Source: Leptasterias polaris (lineage: Eukaryota; Echinodermata; Asteroidea; Forcipulatida; Asteriidae). Taken from it: a DNA stretch of 64,000 bases. Positions 48,501 to 59,200 of the stretch are shown piece after piece. The notes beneath the pieces were generated by a model. The model made no database searches and was not told the DNA's origin. It saw only the letters and a program-made list of their open reading frames with translations. How positions within the stretch are numbered: the stretch's first letter is position 1; each line of letters opens with the position of its first letter. Location: NCBI GenBank assembly GCA_037783415.1, contig JAZGTN010000009.1:3534001-3598000 (forward strand), in the 5' to 3' direction. Both the position numbers and the translations under genes were made by a program.

Positions 48501-51388
48501 CAATAATATTATAAAATGGTGGCACTTTAATTGATGCCAATTAATATTTATCTTCTACCATCGGTGCCTCAAGTATTTATAAGAAATTGAACTGTGAAGT
48601 ATTATCTACCACATAATAATGATCCGTTAAAAACTGTAGCACGAGTTACCGGTAGCACGAGTTACCAACGTAGCACGAGTTACCACAATTTACTTTACCC
48701 TCAACCGACAAGAGGATTCAGTTAGTTTTACCAAGTATTACTTGGCAACAACAGAGAGCTCTCTTCTGCACATGCATATGCAAGAGTAATGCCTGAGGCA
48801 TACATGTATGGTAGGCAGTGGCAGGCATGTGAAAAAAACCTTCTTGCTGTTTACAGAGGGAAGAGTGAAATCATACATGTAGCCGTGTGCAAGCAAATCA
48901 TAAGACCAAGTGTGACCACGGAAAAACATTTTGATGGTATTTGATATGCATCATAAAAGAGGTTTTTTGTTAAAAGACATACGAAGAAAATAGTAGGACC
49001 GGCATGCACTCAAAATGTTCAAAAAGCTTTAGCGTTTGTCATTTATGAAGCTTCTCCCCGTGTCGGTTGAGAATCATTGAAAGGCAAGCTTTAAAAAACG
49101 TTTGAGGCGTCATGTGCAGTTCTTGATAGAAATGGGGGGGGGGGGGGGGTCCAACAAAAGGTTAAGGGCAAAACTACAAGAACAGACCTGTGTGTGTGTT
49201 GGGGGGGGGGGGTGTTGGGGTCGGGGGCAGGACGGATAGGAGGGAGGGTGTGAGAAAGAAGAAGACTGAGTGCCTAGGCACTGTTCTTCCCCAAGATTCT
49301 ACCAGTACAGGAAGTTCTGAGACTTCTAAAGACATTGATACTGAGGTTTGTGTTGGCCGAAATTAAGTTGCCAAAAATGATAAATTCTCACCGTTATTCA
49401 GAATCCTCGCCTTCCGGTAACAATATGGCTGCCGCTGAAATTTTTAACTGGTATGCTGCGCGCTACGCCGGTAAAAACCAACGGTTCACGCACAGAACAT
49501 TGGTTATTGTGGACCAGCGTTGCGCCTATGATTGTATGTGTGAACCGTTGGTTTTGTGACCAGCGTAGCGCGCAGCATTACCAGTTATAAATTTCAGCGG
49601 CGGCCATATTGTTACCGGAAGGCGAAGATTCTGAATAGCGGTGAGAATTTATCAATTTTTGGCAACTTCTTTTTTGCGGAGTGGATTTTCTGGACCCGCG
49701 CCAAGCTCACTGTGAGAACAAAGAACAATTAGAGCCTAATTTTGGCGAGATCCGGTATGGGAAAATAACTGTGTGCAGAAACGTGAAGGGCAAAAAGTTT
49801 CAAATAGGATTTTGTACATGTCACTCTATGAGGTACGTGGAGACGATAGCGGATCGAACCTCATAGTCATAGTTCTAGGAGTACATCCTCCTGCCCTTGA
49901 CATTTGTCCGTCCATAGAAAGACACAGCACAGAGTGCGGTCGACAACAATGGTTGAATATGCATTTTTTTAGCTCTACATCTTGCTCTACTTTGAATTAA
50001 TTATCGGCTTTTGATCTCATTGATCAAATGAAATAGTTCTACAGTCGTTTGACCAGTTCCGGATCATTGACCAGTTCCGGATCACTTAAACTTTGCAACA
50101 ACCACTTAATTAAATTACTTCTCACATTACCAATTCCTGTTGATACATGTGAAGAATAACATCCAATAAACCAACAAACCCAAGATAAGGTGACAAACAT
50201 CATCGACAAATAAATTATGGTAATTTTTCTTAAGTTTGTCGGCGATAATGATCATTATTTACCCCCCAAAATGTTGGTTGAAAAACGCTGTTAAAACTTC
50301 TCACCTTTCAAATTTGAATGCCAGGGCGAATAGCATTTATGTAAAATGGTAAGAATGTGTAAAACATATTTCCCATAAATACTGAGCAGACGTTTTGGTT
50401 TTTTTATGAGATAAAATTACCGAAATCGTTTGTTGGGAGGCATCGTACCTTTGCCCAGTTCCGGATCACTCAATATGTTGGTATGTTAAATGTGGCGCAC
50501 TCAGTTAGTTAAAATCATACGGCTGTTGTAGAAAGTTTGTCATTTAAGTTGCACTGGAAGCGTGCATTTTTATATTTCAAGGAATGTAAAACTACATGTA
50601 CTTCATCCAACAGCCGTCGATAACGTTGCATGTATTTTCAGTTTTATGAATGGGATTTGGAGTATTGGTTTGCAATAGAGGGCGCGCTACTGATTCGGAA
50701 TAGATTCAACCGATCCGGAACTGGTCAAACGGGTGACGATACTTTTCTCGAAGCCACTTCAAAAGTATTACTTGTTTTTGGCCAATGGATATTTGGTGAA
50801 TGTTATGACATGTGTAGGTAAACTGATCGACTTTTGTTTGTTTAAAATGTTAAAGAGAATGCAACAAAAACATCGTGAATTCAAAAAGTGATCCGGAACT
50901 GGTCAAACGACTGTACTACAGCAGGACTAGTAGGAGTACATTCTCCTGATCCTGCCCTTGACATTTGTCCATCCATAGAAAGACACAGCACAACAGATGC
51001 GGTCGACAACAATTACAATGGAATGTGGTTGAATATGCATTTTTTTGCTCTACATCTTGCTCTACTTTGAATTAATTATCGGCTTTTGATCTCATTGATC
51101 TAAGTAAGAGCTACATAAAGCCTTTTTACTTTTTAGGTAAATGATATAATTTTAAGCGCCCTCTTGCGTTGACTTGTCGTACGACGAACGAGTTTACTTT
51201 TGTTATTCAGACAGTATTTCTTGATTGATTTAATAAAAGCTTATCATAAAAACATGAGAATGTCATTACCTGTCCACCATTGTTGGTATGATAAGCCATT
51301 GTATAACAACATAATCCGCATACAATACGGCCGCATAAGTGATAAAAAGGCACACAATTCCACATGGATCGTTTCGAAATACTACCAT
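39531..51388 (-). CDS. DHHC palmitoyltransferase, ZDHHC3/7-like (C-terminal exon not found)
   Basis: Protein S-acyltransferase with four predicted membrane helices; transfers palmitate to cysteines at Golgi/ER membranes. Coding exons in order: 51388-51270, 47009-46921, 46130-46057, 45385-45273, 43980-43919, 42023-41930, 40315-40243, 39657-39531. Splice phases agree at every junction, giving 250 codons plus one base. Landmarks: TM1 about 10-33; SDPG ending at 70; [21 protein letters not shown] (102-122, zinc-binding Cys/His); the catalytic KMDHHCPW with DHHC at 127-130; [13 protein letters not shown] at 133-145; TM3-TM4; ETAVEQ in the TTxE position; then [11 protein letters not shown], as before the C-terminus of ZDHHC3/7. 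The start is chosen because an in-frame stop lies 63 nt upstream (51452-51454) and AAAATGG is a good context. The last exon must lie left of 39521. Introns are full of MITEs. Confidence 0.9.
41040..41300 (+). repeat. tRNA-derived SINE in a DHHC intron
   Basis: AGCTCGGTGGTCTAGCAGTA (A-box-like) and GTGGACTGGAATCCCACC (B-box-like), followed by GATTTGCCTGTGGATTTTGTTGACAG and CAGGAAAGTACTGAGTATACAGTGC. The same family is inverted in TOM70 intron 5 at about 60510-60725. Confidence 0.65.
42396..43340. mobile_element. TTAA-flanked element with AGGCACTGAAC ends
   Basis: 945 bp between TTAA at 42392-42395 and 43341-43344. Ends AGGCACTGAACATGTTTGGTAATTA and the complement (ATGACCAAACGTGTTCAGTGCCT). 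piggyBac-like by target. Lies within the DHHC intron between exons 5 and 6. No transposase frame. Confidence 0.7.
43725..43900. repeat. Minisatellite next to a DHHC exon
   Basis: Five to six copies of a ~31-bp unit, AACCAATCACAAGCTGTCAAACAACACAGTG, end about 20 bp from the donor of exon 5 (43919). The CCAAT-like element recurs in every unit. Confidence 0.75.
44221..44921. mobile_element. TA-flanked element with GACTGTGCAAGTCTCGCGCG ends
   Basis: 701 bp, terminal inverted repeats of at least 20 bp, TA at 44219-44220 and 44922-44923, consistent with Tc1/mariner-type movement. In the DHHC intron between exons 4 and 5. Single ends of the same family occur at 27383 and 54500. Confidence 0.78.
46215..46472. 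mobile_element. MITE with GGGCCCAATTTCAT-type ends
   Basis: Left end GCCCAACTTCATGGCTCTGC, right end CATGAAATTGGGCCC. About 85 bp upstream of DHHC exon 3. Same family as 47067-47259 and 62854-63097; the ends contain the phrase TTTCAT(GG/AG)(C/A)GCTGCTTA. Confidence 0.65.
47067..47259. mobile_element. MITE with GGGCCCAATTTCATAGAGC ends
   Basis: 193 bp; GGGCCCAATTTCATAGAGCT followed by GCTTAAGCAG, with the complement at the other end. 58 bp upstream of DHHC exon 2. Confidence 0.75.
47260..48007. other. Intronic stretch, nothing recognised
   Basis: DHHC intron 1. A short local inverted repeat GGACGTCAGTG/CACTGACGTCC lies at about 47533-47570. No exon or larger element seen. Confidence 0.4.
48008..48203. 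repeat. Perfect 94-bp inverted repeat (8-bp loop)
   Basis: Arms 48008-48101 and 48110-48203 appear perfectly complementary around TTACTCTT. Each arm has a GACTC-TGCTA-GGGTC hairpin followed by GAAACGTC. A single arm-end copy is at about 57538-57605. On transcription of the intron it would form a ~94-bp RNA hairpin. Confidence 0.9.
48472..48690. repeat. Repeated GTAGCACGAGTTACC motif
   Basis: The 15-mer GTAGCACGAGTTACC occurs four times: near 48472 and three times close together at about 48636-48682. Spacing suggests a transposon terminus with sub-repeats, but no second end was seen. Confidence 0.55.
49365..49668. mobile_element. Palindromic MITE, 304 bp
   Basis: Arms begin AAGTTGCCAAAAATGATAAA and end with the complement (TTTATCAATTTTTGGCAACTT). 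Long imperfect arms of over 110 bp contain GCGCGCTACGC and CCAACGGTTCACGC. The short ORFs in it are palindrome translations. Confidence 0.75.
49868..51105. repeat. Direct repeats of ~170 bp flanking a transposon
   Basis: 49868-50035 and about 50930-51105 are alike (TAGGAGTACATYCTCCTG, CCCTTGACATTTGTCC, TTAATTATCGGCTTTTGATC). The TA-flanked element 50042-50913 sits exactly between them, so a tandem duplication was split by an insertion, or the insertion accompanied the duplication. Confidence 0.7.
50042..50913. mobile_element. Tc1/mariner-type non-autonomous element
   Basis: 872 bp; ends CAGTCGTTTGACCAGTTCCG and the complement CGGAACTGGTCAAACGACTG; TA at 50040-50041 and 50914-50915. The motif CCAGTTCCGGATCA recurs inside (50077, 50457, and inverted at 50715). 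CAGT at the ends with a TA target is typical of Tc1/mariner. No transposase. Confidence 0.82.
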
Positions 51389-51529
51389 TTTGCCACATCC
51401 AGCTTTCGTTGGTGGATGCTTGTTCTCAAAGGTTAAGTTAAGGTTTGGTGCTCATTGCTACACACCAATAGTATCCGAAAAAAGTGTCGTGCGTTATTAC
51501 TAAACTTCACCGAGTACAGCCAGTATCTA

Positions 51530-52070
51530 AAAATCAACGGAAATTCTTGAAATCTTCAGAATCGAATATTGAAGAGTCTAGCTTGATGAACCATTTTAAT
51601 TTTTTTTTCCTTGCTGAAATTACTGACTGATTTAAAGTTAAACTCATCATCTCAAACGTTTGGGGCTCATCGGTTTATTGTAGCACAATACATCGTACAG
51701 TCAATACGCACACAGACTACAAGATCAAACAGCCCCATTACACCCCTGACAGGACCCGTCTACGTCTTCAAAGTGTATTAACATAAACAGAAATTCTTCA
51801 AATTTTCAGAATCTATTATTGAAGAGTGTTGCTTTATGAACAATATTTTTTCATATTTTTCATATTTGTAATTACCAACTTCTTTAAAGTTAAAGTCATC
51901 TCAAACGTTTGGGGCTCATCGGCTTATTGTAACACAATACAACATACGGTCAATACGCACGCTGACTGCAAGAATAAACACCGCTATTACACCCCACCAC
52001 AGAACCCGTCTTCATCCAAACATCAACAGAAATTCTTCAAAATTTAAAAATCTATTATTGAAGAGTCAGG
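51530..52070. repeat. Tandem ~245-bp duplication
   Basis: Two tandem copies plus the start of a third: AAATTCTT…TCAGAATC…ATTGAAGAGT at about 51540, 51790 and 52029. Each full copy contains CTCAAACGTTTGGGGCTCATCGG. An inverted diverged copy lies at about 54620-54910. Confidence 0.75.
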
Positions 52071-52135
52071 CTTTATTATTGAAGAGTGTTGCTTTATGAA
52101 CAATATTTTTTCATATTTTTCATATCTGTTGCAGC

Positions 52136-52311
52136 AAGGCCCTGTTGCAGCAAGGCCCTGTTGCAGCAAGGCCCGCTGTTGCAGCAAGGGCCCTGTTGCA
52201 GCAAGGCCCCTGTTGCAGCAAGAAGGACAGTTAGCGCAACTGGTTAGATGTTGGTAGGGGGCGCTGTACTGTTGCAGCAAGGCCCTGTTGCAGCAAGGCC
52301 CTGTTGCAGGC
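52136..52311. repeat. Minisatellite, 16-bp CTGTTGCAGCAAGGCC unit
   Basis: About eight copies of CTGTTGCAGCAAGGCC in two blocks, split by the tRNA-like head GACAGTTAGCGCAACTGG and GGGGGCGCTGTA at 52226-52268. Confidence 0.85.
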
Positions 52312-52339
52312 CGCTGAAGACGCAAAGTTAAAAGTTAAA

Positions 52340-52672
52340 CTTTCGATGCGCTCTACCAACATCTAACCAATTGCGCTAACTGTCCTTGTCAAATAAACAG
52401 CTTTTCTTTTCTCCATATAGTATTATGTTATTTATTTATATAACGTAAAAGGGATTTTTTTTTGCCCACTCTGATTCGAACCCAGGACTTTCGATATGCG
52501 CTCTACCAACATCTAACCAATTGCTCTAACTGTCCTGGTCAAACGAACAGCTTGGGTTTACTCCATATAATAACGTAAAAAGGATTTACTTTTTAGCCCA
52601 CTCGGATTCGAACCCAGGACTTTCGATGCGCACTCCCTACCAACATCTAACCAGTTGCGCTAACTGTCCTGC
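52340..52672 (-). repeat. Cluster of three tRNA-like sequences
   Basis: Minus-strand copies at about 52390-52340, 52535-52463 and 52672-52595, each reading GGACAGTTAG(C/A)GCAA(C/T)TGG, then GATGTTGGTAG and AGTCCTGGGTTCGAATC(C/A). A and B boxes are good matches to RNA polymerase III signals in the third copy. The acceptor stems do not pair, so these are SINE-type heads in tandem rather than tRNA genes. A plus-strand head lies in the minisatellite just left. Confidence 0.6.
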
Positions 52673-52977
52673 TCCTAAGAAACGCTCTTCTTGTCTCTAT
52701 GTACAGTATTAATTTGTTTAATAGTTCAGTACAAAATTACCTTTTTAGTAAGATACAAAAAACTACCATACCGGGATTTTAACCTTGGTCCCGTGGTTGT
52801 ATACTTCTTTACCTATATATTCAGTTAGAAATTAAAAAACAACCTTTCGTAAACACGCAAAATTTGTTATGGCCTAACGTTTTGATACATAGTCTTTCTC
52901 AATGACAATGAAAACAACGCATGCACACGCCTTACATAAAATGTACAATGGGTGCAACAGAAGTAGTCAGGTGTGAG

Positions 52978-53312
52978 CATAGAAATAGAACCAGGAGAAC
53001 GCTGAGTGCGTCATTGTGCGTGCGATTTCGTTGTGAGACCATTTTTATGGACGCGCGTACGCCATTTTTTTACGCGTGTATGGCAAAATTAGCATTAAGC
53101 CAGTGATAATATTTTGCCATACAGTAGACGTCATGAACATTGACCAATGAAAACACGTAGAAACGGTCTCTGTGCGTTGCCATTTTGCCATACACGCGTG
53201 TCACGTGATGATCATTTTGCCATACACGCGTGTCGCGTGGTATCGATACGCCGCGTCCACAGACGACACAGAGGGCGGTCCAGCTCAGCGTTCTCCGGGT
53301 TCTATTTCTATG
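52978..53312. mobile_element. hAT-like MITE with 8-bp target duplication
   Basis: 335 bp; ends CATAGAAATAGAACCAGGAG and CTCCGGGTTCTATTTCTATG; perfect 8-bp duplication GGTGTGAG (52970-52977 and 53313-53320). The interior repeats CATTTTGCCATACACGCGTGT three times. Confidence 0.85.
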
Positions 53313-53320
53313 GGTGTGAG

Positions 53321-54600
53321 TAAAAGGTATAAAAATAGAGCAGCAGAAGTTGCACGGCTGGCGTAAAAAGCAAGGGGTGAACAATGCAGAAGGTGACAAT
53401 CTGTGGTGCTCCCTGATTTGTTGTCTACAAATAATGCCCTTGGAATTGTTTTATTGTGTTATGCGAGCCCCTTGAAAGTTCTCAGGTGGCGTGGGGCGTA
53501 GGATAGGGGGGGGGGGGGGGTACGCCCTCGCACAATGATATCCGTCTGGCTGGATGGGCGTCTGTAGGTGACATACGAAAATCTTCACAAATTATTCAAA
53601 CACAGATTCCCCATAATGGGTTTATAGACTTTGGATCCCCTTGCATCAGTGAGCATCCTATGCCTTTATCGGAATTTGCGGTTGTTTTATTTACCCCTAT
53701 ACCGGTACTAACATCTGAGTCCTCAGCAGTAGGGTCTATAATTGTCACTCCACAGTGAAGGCATATTGATAGTGATCATGGACATTTAAAAAAAATATTT
53801 CCAAGCTCATAACTTTTTTCTGACAGACTAGCATTTGAAACACACACATATAAGTGTGTAACAGCCTGCAATCGTGGACCCTCCTTTGTTCAACTCTTTG
53901 TGATAGCAACCGTGGACCACAATGCTTTCCTTTGTGATAGCAACCGTGGACCTATTGTCCTCTTTTGTTATAGGTACCCGGTTTCGAATGTGGTTACCTA
54001 CTCACACACACACACACAGCATCCATTCTAATGCCGCACTCACAGCCCGACAACGTGTAATAAAACCAGGAATTAACTTCGTTTCAAAAAGAAGAAGAAA
54101 AAGAAAGTGTTGATACCTATGTTTATCAGGGATTTTTCCCCTTTTTGCTCTTCCTTGTTTAAAGGCTAATTGTCATATCTATCTCAGGAAAATTGATATT
54201 TGATTATGACCATTTCAACAAAGTCGTGCAATGGAATTAACCGTGTAAACGGGGAACACCAAGTGATAATTGATTGAGAAACCTGGTTGGGAAACCACTT
54301 TTCGCTTAGGTTGTGACTTTGTCGTCTTTAAACACATAGCCGAAGAAACAGAACTCGGCTTGGGCTCAGCTCCAGGCTCCGTCTGATCATGGTCTGATGT
54401 TCGACTCACCGCGTGCAAGTACACGCTGTAGCAAAACAAAATTAACGGAGCCCAAGCCGAGGTTTGAGAAAGGCCCTTGGTCAGGGAAATTTAAACACGT
54501 GCGAGACTTGCACTGTTTATTCTGTTACATCGTTAATCTCATGTCAGGTGAAGCGAGATGTTAGTAATGACACAAAATGGTTGGAAATATGTTTTAAGTA
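53321..54600. other. Gene-free stretch
   Basis: Contains a G-run at 53505-53519, a CA microsatellite (54002-54018), a GTGATAGCAACCGTGGACC local repeat near 53900-53950, and a single end of the GACTGTGCAAG family. No exon recognised. Confidence 0.45.
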
Positions 54601-54917
54601 GAATTAGTTGATTTACACATGATTATCCCTCGAAATTGTGTGGTTTTCCTTATACTTCGTGAATAGGCATTTTGTGGAGTCAAACACTTTTAGAGCGGGT
54701 TCTGTGTAGTGGAGTCTGTTCTTGCAGTCAGTGTGCGTATTGACAACACGTTTAATAAACCGATGAGCCCCAAACGTTTGAGATGACTCAACTTTAAATA
54801 AGTCGGTGATTATAAAATAAAACACGTCTTTTTTAAAATATTTTTGATCAGGCTGGACTCTTTGTTGATAGATTCTGAAGATTTGAAGAATTTCTGTTGA
54901 TGTTTAGATACTCTGAG

Positions 54918-55530
54918 CAGGCGCGGATCCAGGATTGTTGTAACCGGGGGGCACAACGGCGCACCCAGGATTCTGTATTTGTGGCTCAAAACAATTTAAG
55001 GGGTAGGGGTCCAGGGGGCAAGGCCCCTGGAGCTCTGAGCTTTTGACGTTTTGGGGTCGAAAAATCAAGCGTCCGTGTGCCTAATACAGAGGAAGAGAAA
55101 TGCACTTCTGATCTAAATCAATCGTCTAATTTTACTGGAAAATTTCCTGTAACATCAACAACGCGGGACTCCTAGAAAATTGTAATATTGCCGTCTTTCA
55201 GTTATGCTCCTCCCTCCTTGCAGACAATAATCTGAATCTACGCTGTAGGCCTACATCGTCGGCAAGCATTTTTGTTTTCGGTAATATTGTCTTAAGAAGA
55301 GAGGCAGTGAATAAAAAATAAATAAAAAATTAACTAAAATAAGAAGAAGACAAAACTACAAATAGGCCTACTATTATTTTAGAATGTTGCTTCTCACCTT
55401 TCCTCTCACTTTTCTTCCCTTCCCCTCTTTTTTTTATATATTATTTTATTTTTATTTTTATTTTCATTTTTTTTTACCCGGGGGGCACGTGCACCCTTCC
55501 CCCCTCCCCCTCCCCCTTGATCCGCGCCTG
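54918..55530. mobile_element. DNA transposon with CAGGCGCGGATC ends
   Basis: 613 bp; ends CAGGCGCGGATCCAGG and TTGATCCGCGCCTG, flanked by CTGAG (54913-54917 and 55531-55535). G-rich left and C-rich right sub-ends would pair. No coding capacity. Superfamily uncertain: the ends look hAT-like but only 5 bp are duplicated. Confidence 0.75.
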
Positions 55531-56250
55531 CTGAGTACGGGTTTGGTGAGGAGTGTAACTAATAGTGGAGTCAATTCTTGGCAGTTGCAGTCATTGTACA
55601 CGACAACTGTACGAGCCCCAAACGTTGGAAGTGGGAGGGCTGTTGGTGCCAGTTTAATAAAGTGCAAGCAGTGATATTTACTTCGGATACTTGTCGGTGT
55701 GTAGCAATGAACCCCACAAACGTTTGAGAAAAAGCCCTGAGAAAAAGCATCCAGCGCTTTGGTTTCTGGTCTGACTAAGTACAGTCGTATGCCTGGAAAA
55801 ACCGGCAGAAAGAGCTACAGGAACCAGACAAACCAGACCGGCTGAAATTTGAACCAAAATTTAGCCCAAGAACAAATGTAAAATTTTGGTCAATTACCGT
55901 AAACAACCATTAGTCACTATAATTTTGTTTTAGAATAATCATTCGAGGTGGGTTAATTTTAGTCGACAAAATAAATGTGTGAGATACCTACTGTTATATT
56001 ATTTAGTTTAATGATATTAGTTTTTCTGTCAAGATTTTAAGGAAAAACCTGTCTGCTCGGTTTTTGATTGAATGTCAATAGTTTTATCCGATGATGGTCG
56101 TTGACGCGCTTTCCTTTCTGTAGCTCGTGAACATTTCACGTCGTTCTCAATTTAAATGGATTCGATATCTCTGCTGTAGCTCAGCAATGCAAAATACTAT
56201 TGACATAGCATTGCGGGCAAGGTTGACCGCGCTGAAGGCACGGTTTCAAA
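55531..56250. other. Upstream region of TOM70
   Basis: No exon seen. The last ~60 bases before the start codon are GC-richer (TTGCGGGCAAGGTTGACCGCGC), as expected for a housekeeping-gene 5' UTR. No TATA box at a useful distance. Confidence 0.4.
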
Positions 56251-59200
56251 ATGGCGGATGCTAGCAAGCCGGGCACCGATGTTGGCGGGTCTTGGCCAAA
56301 ATCATGGCAAGTTGCGCTTGCTATAGGGGCTCCATTGGCAATCGGTGCGGCAGTAGGAGCCTACTTCTACAACAGGAGAAGTTCTGACAAATGTAGTGGG
56401 GAAACAGCTGGTAAAACAGGGTCGGAGTTGTCTTCGATCGGGGACGAGCCTGCAGCGTCAACGGACGAAAGGGTAACGTACCTTGTCCACCCACCACCCC
56501 CTGTCTAGTCTAGCCACTCCCACACAAACATGTGGTTCATCTTGAAATAAATTGTTCATCATACTATCTTGTTCACCTCCCTGTTTCCTTCCTCCATGCT
56601 ATACCCAACTCCCCCCACCCAACAAGTTTTCAATTTTTACAACAGTCAACATGGTCTTACTCTTATTTATACACTAACTAAAATAATATTAATAACTTAA
56701 CTATCTCACCTGTCTGAATCTGACTCTAGTCTCAGGTCTAGGTCTGACTCTGACTTCATTTTCATAACTTCTCAACTCAGCAGCATGTTCTCATACTTTT
56801 TTAGTATTTTAGTTTGTAATTTGTGTATGTTTTTGTGTGTAGGCTTTACAACTAGAGTAGAATTAAAGTTTAGTTGCAAATGAGGGAAACATTTCCGTAT
56901 CCTGCCACCACTTTTTCATTCGTTATGAAATAAAATAGTATCTAATTTACTAAAAAAGAGATGTTCCTTTTGAATTTGGTAAAAGGAAAAAGTAGTGGCA
57001 AGATCGGGAAATTTTTCCAATATTTAATACAAGCAGATAAAGAGATAAAGTCTGCACAAACATCCAAAACTGAAAAGGTTCACAATATGAAAATCTTGAT
57101 TGCCATGTTTGAAAACTTTTTTGTTTTGGACTTTTGGGTAGTTTGCGCAGACAGATAATTTAGACCACAAAGATTGATCCCAAATTCATGAAAGACACTG
57201 TAAGTGTAATTGTAAAGTTAATTTAAAAGCGTGTTGTAACTCTGTTAATATTTGTGTGTGTGTGCTTTCTGCCTATATCTCTCCCTATTGTTCATCCACT
57301 TGACTGCTTCTGTTACACTTGTTCCTTCTTATAAATGTGTGTTTTAAATTTTGAATTTTATTAAAATTGACAAACTTTGTGATCCGAAGGTCAAATTACA
57401 GAGTCATTACAAAATACAATAGTTAAAAGTAGATATGACAATTTTTAAAAAGTACACCTAAAATAGCATTTGAAATAAATGATATATTATAAGAAAAGCA
57501 GATTGCACCCTCGCCTATAAAACAAAAACAGAACCACATTTGTCATTTAGCCTTTAAGAAAGACTCTGCTAGGGTCGAAACGTCGAGCCATTAACTATTT
57601 TTTTGCATTATGTTTGAGTTAAGACTATAAATTCTAACCTTGTGCAGTAATTATGGAACTACCTGAGGTTAGTGGAGCTGATATAGACTATAGTGCATTG
57701 AACATAACTAAGTAGGCTATATATATACCCTCTATTAGAGACTCGGTAGGATCAGAGCAGCGAAAAATGCACAAGGTTCCAAAATTTAAAGCAAGTTTCC
57801 AATCCAAAGGTGAACCATTTGGACATTTTTAAAGAGTCACTACCTCGTGAGATTTTCTCTTGTCTTTCTCAAGTATTTTTTATTATTTTCCACCTGCAGA
57901 CTGCTGAAGAGAAAGCCCAGAGTAGCAAGAACAAGGGCAATAAATACTTCAAAGCAGGACGCTATGAGCAAGCCATCGCCTGCTACAACGAGGCCATTGA
58001 ACTCGTCCCGCGTGATAAGACCAAAGAACTCTCCACATTCTACCAGAACAGAGCTGCTGCTCATGAGCAGTTGGTAAGAACTTTGGTTATGACAACAATC
58101 AGGACTTGAGTTTGGAGGACAAATTTACAAGACTGCTGGGCTTGTAGCTCAGAATTTTTACTAGATCGGAATTTTTTCCACAAGACCAGATTAAAAATGA
58201 CAATCGGATACTGGATCAGAATTTTTTCAAAAGACCAGATTAAAAATGACACAACAGTTTTAACATAAACTGTATTGTTGCAGTTGTTGTTTTGAGAAGA
58301 AAAGATTTTGTCTTATGGGTTTTAAGTAGACTTTGGTTCTCAATATAATTGACAGATATTTATGAGACCAAAAATCTATTTGAGCATAATTTATTCTAAT
58401 GAAAATTGAAAAACATAAGACTGCAGGACAACAATCCCGGGCTTGAAATACTCACTGGACTACTGGAATACTTTCATGTGGCGATTATTTGCGTAAAACA
58501 CAGTACATACATGCACAAAGTTTGCCCCCATACACAGCCCTTTACAGTTGAATGTTTTCAAATGGTTGGTGAAATCGTTGGAAACAAAAGTTACCAAGAG
58601 TAGGAGGGTTATTTATAAAAGATTTGTGCAAATCCAATCATATTGACCGAAAGTTGTCTTTTCCTCCTTTAGAAAAACTACGCTCAAGTTGTATCTGACT
58701 GCAGCAAGGCCTTGGAGCTCAACCACCGATATGTCAAGGCGTTATTCAGACGTTCTAAAGCCTTTGAGAACATGAATCAGAAGATGCAATGTCTGGAAGG
58801 TAAGATTCTGGACCGCTGAACCAAGAGAACCAACATCTTGCATGTCTGCAGTTTATATTTAGTGCATACTCACACCCAACTTATCTCTCAAAGCATTCAT
58901 TAGCTTTACTTTACGACAGATATACAGAGTTATGTTTGAATACACCGATCCATTAAGCCACGCCCATTTCTCATTGACCAATCACAACCGCGAAATCTGA
59001 TCACCATTTGAGCCGTTTGGTGATCTTTGCACTAATGGTGATCGGGTTTCGCGGCTGTGATTGGTCAACTCGTAAGGAGGCGGGGCTTAATGGATCGATC
59101 TATTATGAGACCAGTTTATATAACACCTTGTAAGGGTCTACAAGGTGATGCAGCGTAATCTGCAGCCACTGCCAGAGACACCGGGGCAAGCTCCTTCTCT

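Noticed and set aside
52044..52325. 93-codon minus-strand ORF
   Set aside because: Translation of the CTGTTGCAGCAAGGCC minisatellite.
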